DNA from: Paulinella micropora
Taxonomy: Eukaryota > Cercozoa > Imbricatea > Euglyphida
Direction: 5' to 3'
Assembly: GCA_009731375.1 (NCBI GenBank)
Contig: BJOX01000366.1
Coordinates: 111,208 to 133,841 of the forward strand
Length of the DNA stretch: 22,634 nucleotides
Positions 13,600 through 21,495 of the stretch are shown piece after piece (positions within the stretch are counted from its first letter, which is position 1; the number at the start of each line of letters is the position of its first letter). The notes under the pieces were generated by a model, which saw only the letters and a list, made by a program, of their open reading frames with translations, ran no database searches and was not told the DNA's origin. Position numbers and translations under genes: made by a program.

Positions 13600-14179
13600 A
13601 GCCGTGCACTCTGTGCAGTGGATTTTTTCTACGCGCCATGACATTTATGTATGTATATGTATGTATGTATGTTTTTTTGTATGTATGTATGTATGTATGT
13701 ATGTATGTATATGTATGCGTTCGCTTCTTTCTTTCTTTGTTCCTTAATTTCTTCTTGCTTTCCTGGAGAAGAACACACACGCACACAAACACACAAGTCT
13801 CATATTTTTGCTCTGTGACAGAAAGAAATGAATGAAGAAATGAAGGAAAGAAAGGAAAGAAAGAAGGAAAGAAAGAAAGAAAGAAAGAAAGAAATGAAAG
13901 AAAGGAAAGGAAGAAAAGAAAAGAAAGAAAGAAAGAAAAGAAAGAGAAGAAAGAGAAGAAAGAAAAGAAAGAAAAGAAAAAAAAGAAAAAAAAAAGAAAA
14001 TGTTCGTTGACCCATGAAGCCGTGTTCGCCGGCGTGTTTTTGTTTTTCCTTGCTCTGCTTGTTTGTCTCCTCCATCTCTTTGCTTGCTTTCTTTCTGGGT
14101 GGCTTCCTTGGCACTATGCTGGTGGATCGCTCACGTAGACCTGTTGAGGGAGGAAAGGAAGGAAAGAAAATTATTCGAC

Positions 14180-14246
<67 letters not shown>

Positions 14247-14323
14247 GAGAGAGAGAGAGAGAAAGAGAGAAGAGAGAGAAGAGAGAGAGAGAGAGAAGAG
14301 AAAGAGAGAGAGAGAGAAGAGAA

Positions 14324-14387
<64 letters not shown>

Positions 14388-14496
14388 GCACACGGCGTCT
14401 GTGTACGCTCGCGCACCACCTGAGCAAAGAAAGGAAGGAAAAGAAAACTATGATACGAGAGAGAGAGAGATAGAGAGATAGAGAGAGAGAGAGAGG

Positions 14497-14530
<34 letters not shown>

Positions 14531-14650
14531 CAGACAGACAGACAGACGTATATATATATATACACATATATATACGATAGTTGCGTTTGTTGGGTTTGGG
14601 GTTCCCACTCTTCCTCATCCTTATCATCTTCCTCTTCCTCTTCCGTCAGG

Positions 14651-14704
<54 letters not shown>

Positions 14705-14862
14705 CAGATAGATAGATAGATAGGTAGGTAGGTAGGTAGGTAGGTAGGAAGGTAGGTAGGTAGATAATAAATAGATAGATAGATAGATAGATAGATAGGT
14801 AGATAGGTAGGTAGGTAGATAGGTAGATAGGTGGATAGGTAGGTAGGTAGGTAGGTAGATAG

Positions 14863-14893
<31 letters not shown>

Positions 14894-15061
14894 GATAGAT
14901 AGATAGATAGGTAGATAGGTAGGTAGATAGGTAGGTAGGTATATAGACAGATAGATAGATAGATAGATAGATAGGTAGATAGGTAGATAGGTAGATAGGG
15001 AGATATATAGATAGACCAGACTGACGGACAGACAGACAGATAGACAGACAGATAGACAGAC

Positions 15062-15099
<38 letters not shown>

Positions 15100-15106
15100 T
15101 AGATAG

Positions 15107-15151
<45 letters not shown>

Positions 15152-15353
15152 TGATAGATAGATAGATAGATAACAAGCAAACGAATAGGTTACGTTTCTT
15201 GGGTTTGGAGGCAGGTTTCCACTCTTCCTCTTCCTCTTCCTCTTCTTCTTCCTCTTTTTCCTGTTCCTCTTCCTCTTCCTCGTCTTCTTCCTCTTCCGTG
15301 GTCTCTTCAGACTGTTCTTGCTCCGTCTGCTCCTATATGCAAACATACATACA

Positions 15354-15386
<33 letters not shown>

Positions 15387-15792
15387 TACATACATTACAT
15401 ACATTACATACATACACACTACATACATACATACATACATACATACATACATACATACATACATACATGCATACATACATGCATACATACATACATACAT
15501 ACATACATACATACATGTCGATATAAATATACTTGTATATATTCATACAGAGAGTATATGTAAGAAGAAAGAAAGAGAGGAAGAGAGAAAGCAAAAAACA
15601 AGAAAGAAAGAAAGAAAGAAAGAGAGAAAGCAAAAAACAAGAAAGAAAGAAAGAAAGAAAGAAAGGAAGGAAGGAAGAAAGGAAGAAAGGAAGAAAGGAA
15701 GAAAGGAAGAAAGAAAGAAAGAAAGAAAGGAAGAAAGAAAGAAAGGAAGAAAGAAAGGAAGAAAGGAAGAAAGGAAGAAAGGAAGAAAGAAA

Positions 15793-15825
<33 letters not shown>

Positions 15826-16334
15826 AATGAATGACGGTGTCTGGCGAGGTTTGTTGGTCGTGCTCTTCATATGAAGTCTAATGAGAAATAAATAAATAAA
15901 CAAACAAACAAGTCAGTCAACAAATTATTAATAAACAATCAAAATAAAACAAAGTGCAGGATGGTGCTGAATGCTTGGCAACACAAACAAACTAGTAAAT
16001 AAAGAAAACAAACAAACAAACAAACAAACAGCTCTAAATGATGAACAAACAAACAAACAAATTCTCAAGCAAGAAGCTAGTACACAATCAAATGCATAAA
16101 CAACGTCTGTACTTCGCCTCGGAGGAGGAAAGACAGATAGAAGATAGATAGATAGATAAATAGATAGATAGATAGATAGATAGATGGATAGATAGATGGA
16201 TAGATAGATGGATAGATAGATGGATAGACAGATAGATAGGTAGTTAGGTAGATAGTAGGTAGGTAGGTAGATAGATAGATAGATAGATAGGTAGATAGGT
16301 AGGTAGGTAGGTAGATAGATAGAATGATAGATAG

Positions 16335-16368
<34 letters not shown>

Positions 16369-16387
16369 ATGGATGGATGGATGGATG

Positions 16388-16418
<31 letters not shown>

Positions 16419-17022
16419 GAGATATCGACTAATGTCAGAAAAAAGGAGCTTCTGATTTCGTCAACCAAGGAAGTCTGTGGGTAAAGTATAACCCGATGCC
16501 CAGCTAAGCCGTGATGTTTGCACGGAAGGGACTGATACAGGCGATACCAAATCTCCCTAGTACCAGGCGGGGCCAGGGCTCGTTCCATAAGCGCCCCTTG
16601 CAGAACGAGCTCCCACCTCCATTACAGAGGGCCCAGTAAGCAGATGGAGTTTCGAGACTTTCGACAGTCTAGTATAAACCGACAGAGCACTGTGGGTTTT
16701 ATTCCGGGCTCAACAAGCGAGAAAGGGCACCCTGAGGGAACAGGATTGTGCTTCCCGTCGCTATTTCGGCATGTGACTTATAGGCGTATGGCTAGGCACA
16801 CATAAGGCCCACCACGGGCCCAGCACACCCACACCATCCCCTAATTCTCTGTCTGTCGACAGATGGCACCCATTTCAAAAAACCAAGCCCAAGGGAGGGT
16901 CAGTGACACCTCAAGTGGCCATGGTTCACTCCGTGGAGTAAGTGATGAGATCAACTGATGAGATATCGACTAATGTCAGAAAAAAGGAGCTTCTGATTTC
17001 GTCAACCAAGGAAGTCTGTGGG

Positions 17023-17078
<56 letters not shown>

Positions 17079-18970
17079 GGATATGTTGGGTATGTTTGGT
17101 CTATTAGCTCTGCATATCCGAAGACATAGGCATCCATTCCACCCCGTTACCCGGAGGTAACTGAGCACCGGAATAGAAAGATAGGTAGATAGAGAGATGG
17201 ATAATGTTATGTATATTATGTATGTGTTTATGCACACCTTCGGTCGTGTCGGAGGACGGACCTGGGTGAGTGTGTATGTTATGTATGTTACATATATTAT
17301 GTACGCTATGTATGTGTGCTTCTGCACACCTTGGCTCGTTTTTGAGGACGGACCTCGGTGTATGTATGTTATGTATGTTATGCATGTTATGCATGTAAAC
17401 CTTTGCGCGTTTTTTAGGACGGACCTGGGCGCGTGCTAAAAACATATACATACATACATACATACATGCATGCATGTGCATGCATGTATGCATGCATGCA
17501 TGCATGCATGCATGCGTGCATACATACATACATGCATACTACATACATACATACACACATACATACATACATACATACATACATACATACATACATACAT
17601 ACATACATACATACATGCAGATAATTGTACATACGCGCACATACATACGTTATAACATTCATAACATAGATAACACAGATAAAAAATATATCATACATAA
17701 CACACATAACACACAAAACACACATAACACATAATATCAATAAGGTGCATACCTCGAGACCCATCAGCAATACGCTTCCCAATAGATAAGTTGCCCTTAA
17801 CGACCTCCTCTTCCTATAACATGTCATGTCATGCAATTCAGTGCCACGTAACGTAATGCAACGTAACGTAATGTAATGTAATGTAATTTAATGTCATGTC
17901 ATGTAATGTCATGTAATGTAATGTCATGTCATGCAATGTCATGTCATGTAATGTCATGTCATGTAATGTCATGTCATGTAATGTCATGTCATGTAATGTC
18001 ATGTCATGTAATGTCATGTAATGTAATATCATGTAATGTCATGTTATGTCATGTCATGTCATGTCATGTAATGTCATGTAATGTCATGTAATGTCATGTA
18101 ATGTCATGTAATGTCATGTCATGTCATATAATGTAACGTAATGTAATGTAATGTAATGTAATGTAATGTATTGTAATGTATTGTAAGGTAAGGTAAGGTA
18201 AGGTAAGGTAAGGAAATATAATGTGATGTAATGTAATTTAATGTAATTTAATGTAATGTAATGTGATGTAATGTAGTGTAAGATAATGTAAGGTAATGTA
18301 AGGCAAGGTACGGTAAGGTAAGGTAATGTAAGGTAAGGTAAGGTAAGGTAACAAGGTAAGGTAAGGTAAGGTAAGGAAATGTAATTTAATGTAATGTAAT
18401 GTAATTTAATGTAATGTAATGTAATGTAATGTAATGATCTAATTTAATGTAATTTAATGTAAGCTAATGTAAGGTAAGGTAAGGTAAGGTAAGCTAAGGT
18501 AAGGTCATGTGATGCAATGTGATGTAATGTGATGTAATGTGATGTAATGTGATGTAATGTGGTGTAGTGTACCTCATCGACCACATGAGCCGTTTCCTTG
18601 TTCTTCATGTACTTCTTGATCTCCTTGTATTTCTTGACTGCGACAAGAACAAGGTATATGTATGTATGTTAGTATGTAACATATAATACACACACACACA
18701 TATATATATATGTAACATATATATGTATATATGTATATATGTATATATGTGTATGTATGTATGTATGTATGTATGCATGCATGCATGTATGTATGTATGT
18801 ATGTATTTATGTATTTATGTATGTATGTATGTATGTGTGTGTGTTGTGTGTATGTATGTATCCATGAATGAATGAATGAATGTACAAGAGCATACTTAAA
18901 AGGTAACCAAAACAAACAAACTGTTGATGAATTGATCGATTGCTGTAGTTGCCTGAGATTGATTGATTGG

Positions 18971-19005
<35 letters not shown>

Positions 19006-19156
19006 ATTGACTGATTGATTGGTATTGATTGATGGTATTGATGATGTGGCTATCTGATATTGATTGACCAGTGAATTAATGAATGGATGAATGAATGAAT
19101 GAATGAATGAATGAAGATTGATATACCTTTGATAGATATCTCTAGATAGATATCTC

Positions 19157-19228
<72 letters not shown>

Positions 19229-19321
19229 CGGTAGATAGGTAGATAGGTAGGTAGGGGTAGGTAGGTAGGTAGGTAGGTAGGGATAGATAGATAGATAGAT
19301 AGTAGATAGATAGATAGTAAC

Positions 19322-19355
<34 letters not shown>

Positions 19356-19368
19356 TATAGATAGATAT

Positions 19369-19414
<46 letters not shown>

Positions 19415-19537
19415 CGATAGATAGATCGATAGATAGATAGATAGGTAGGTAGGTAGGTCGGTAGGTAGGTGGGTGGGTAGGTAGGTAGGTAGGTAGGTAG
19501 GTAGGCAGGCAGGTAGGTAGGTAGGTAGGTAGGTAGG

Positions 19538-19596
<59 letters not shown>

Positions 19597-19905
19597 CTAG
19601 ATAGATAGATGATAGACCTTTGGGTAAAGACTGCAGCACGGTGCGGGCCGACTTGAGGGTTTTCTCAGACATCTAAATACATACATTGAATAATAATTTA
19701 TCAATCAATCGCTATTGATCGCTTAATCCATCAATACATACACACCAATCAATATATCAATCAATCAATATCGATCGACCAATCAATTTACTCGAGGATC
19801 TTCTCAGACATCTACATACATCAACCAATCAATCAATCCCTGTCAATCAATCTCTCAATCGTAATATACTAATCAACCAATACCAATCAATCAATATCAA
19901 TCAAC

Positions 19906-19981
<76 letters not shown>

Positions 19982-20010
19982 GTCTATCTGTCTGTCTGTC
20001 TGTCTATCTG

Positions 20011-20079
<69 letters not shown>

Positions 20080-20153
20080 ATCAGTCAACATCGATCAAAC
20101 AATCAATTGACTCGAGTATCTTCTGAGACAGCTACATACATCAATACCTATCT

Positions 20154-20207
<54 letters not shown>

Positions 20208-20225
20208 CATCCATCCATCCATCCG

Positions 20226-20276
<51 letters not shown>

Positions 20277-20321
20277 GTCTGTCTATCTGTGAATCTGTGA
20301 ATCTGTGAATCTGTCTATCTG

Positions 20322-20353
<32 letters not shown>

Positions 20354-20706
20354 CCTATCTATCTATCCATCTATATTATCTATATTATCTATATTATCTA
20401 TCTATCTATCTTATCTATCTCATCTATCTCATCTATCTTATCTATCTTATCTATCTCATCTATCTTATCTAACTTATCTATCTTATCTGTCTTATCTGTC
20501 TTATCTATTTTATCTATCTTATCTATCGATCTATCTATCTATCTATCTATATATCTATCTATCTATCTATCAATCTATCTATCTATCTATCTATATATCT
20601 ATCTATCTATCTGTCTATGTATCTATCTACTGCTTGGACCTCATCTGTCCCGAGCTCCTGACACAGTTCCGGAAAGTGTGCCTGTTGAGAGAGAGAGAGA
20701 GAGAGT

Positions 20707-20739
<33 letters not shown>

Positions 20740-21389
20740 TGTGTGTGTGTATCCAAATATAGCAGATAACAACACATGTATCTCAAATGTTATAACTATC
20801 AACATCAATAACAATAACCATATCAATGTCAACATCAATATCTCAATATCATATCAATATCTCAATATCAGTAACAAGATCAATACCAATTCCAATATCA
20901 ATATCAATATCAATATCAATATCAATATCAATATCTCAATATCAGTATGAGTATCAACATAAACACGAACACCAACACCAACACCACCAACACCAACACC
21001 ACCAACACCAACACCAACACCAATACCAATACCAATACCAATACCGATACCAATACCGATACCAATACCAATACCAATACCAATATCAATACCAATATCA
21101 ATATCAATATCAATATCAATATCAATATCAATACCATTATCAATATCAACATTAATATCATCAATATCAACATCAATTCCCCAATCTCTACACAGTTCAG
21201 AACAAGCGGACACCAGCAACAGATACAAATAGATATTTCTATCAAACATCAATAGCAATTAGCAATATCAATATCACGTTGAGCGACAAAGTGGTGAAAA
21301 TATGAAGGCAGTGGAAGGGACATAACTGCTTCAATTATATATTTTAATTACAAACCTTAAGCTCTATCTATCTATCTATCTATCTATCC

Positions 21390-21434
<45 letters not shown>

Positions 21435-21459
21435 CCTATCTACCTATCTACCTATCTAC

Positions 21460-21495
<36 letters not shown>

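Noticed and set aside
12581-13792. 403-codon minus frame spanning CT, poly-C and N gap
   Set aside because: It crosses gaps and CT repeat (poly SL). The only real coding inside is E9, which continues by splicing, not read-through.
14624-15382. Arg/Lys-rich reading ([12 protein letters not shown]) across the acidic exon
   Set aside because: A shifted frame of E7. Only the Glu frame joins E6 and E8 in phase and ends at a donor.
20630-20690. Plus-strand reading [14 protein letters not shown] over E2
   Set aside because: It has no acceptor before it. The minus strand has AG and GT at both ends and a copy with matching residues.
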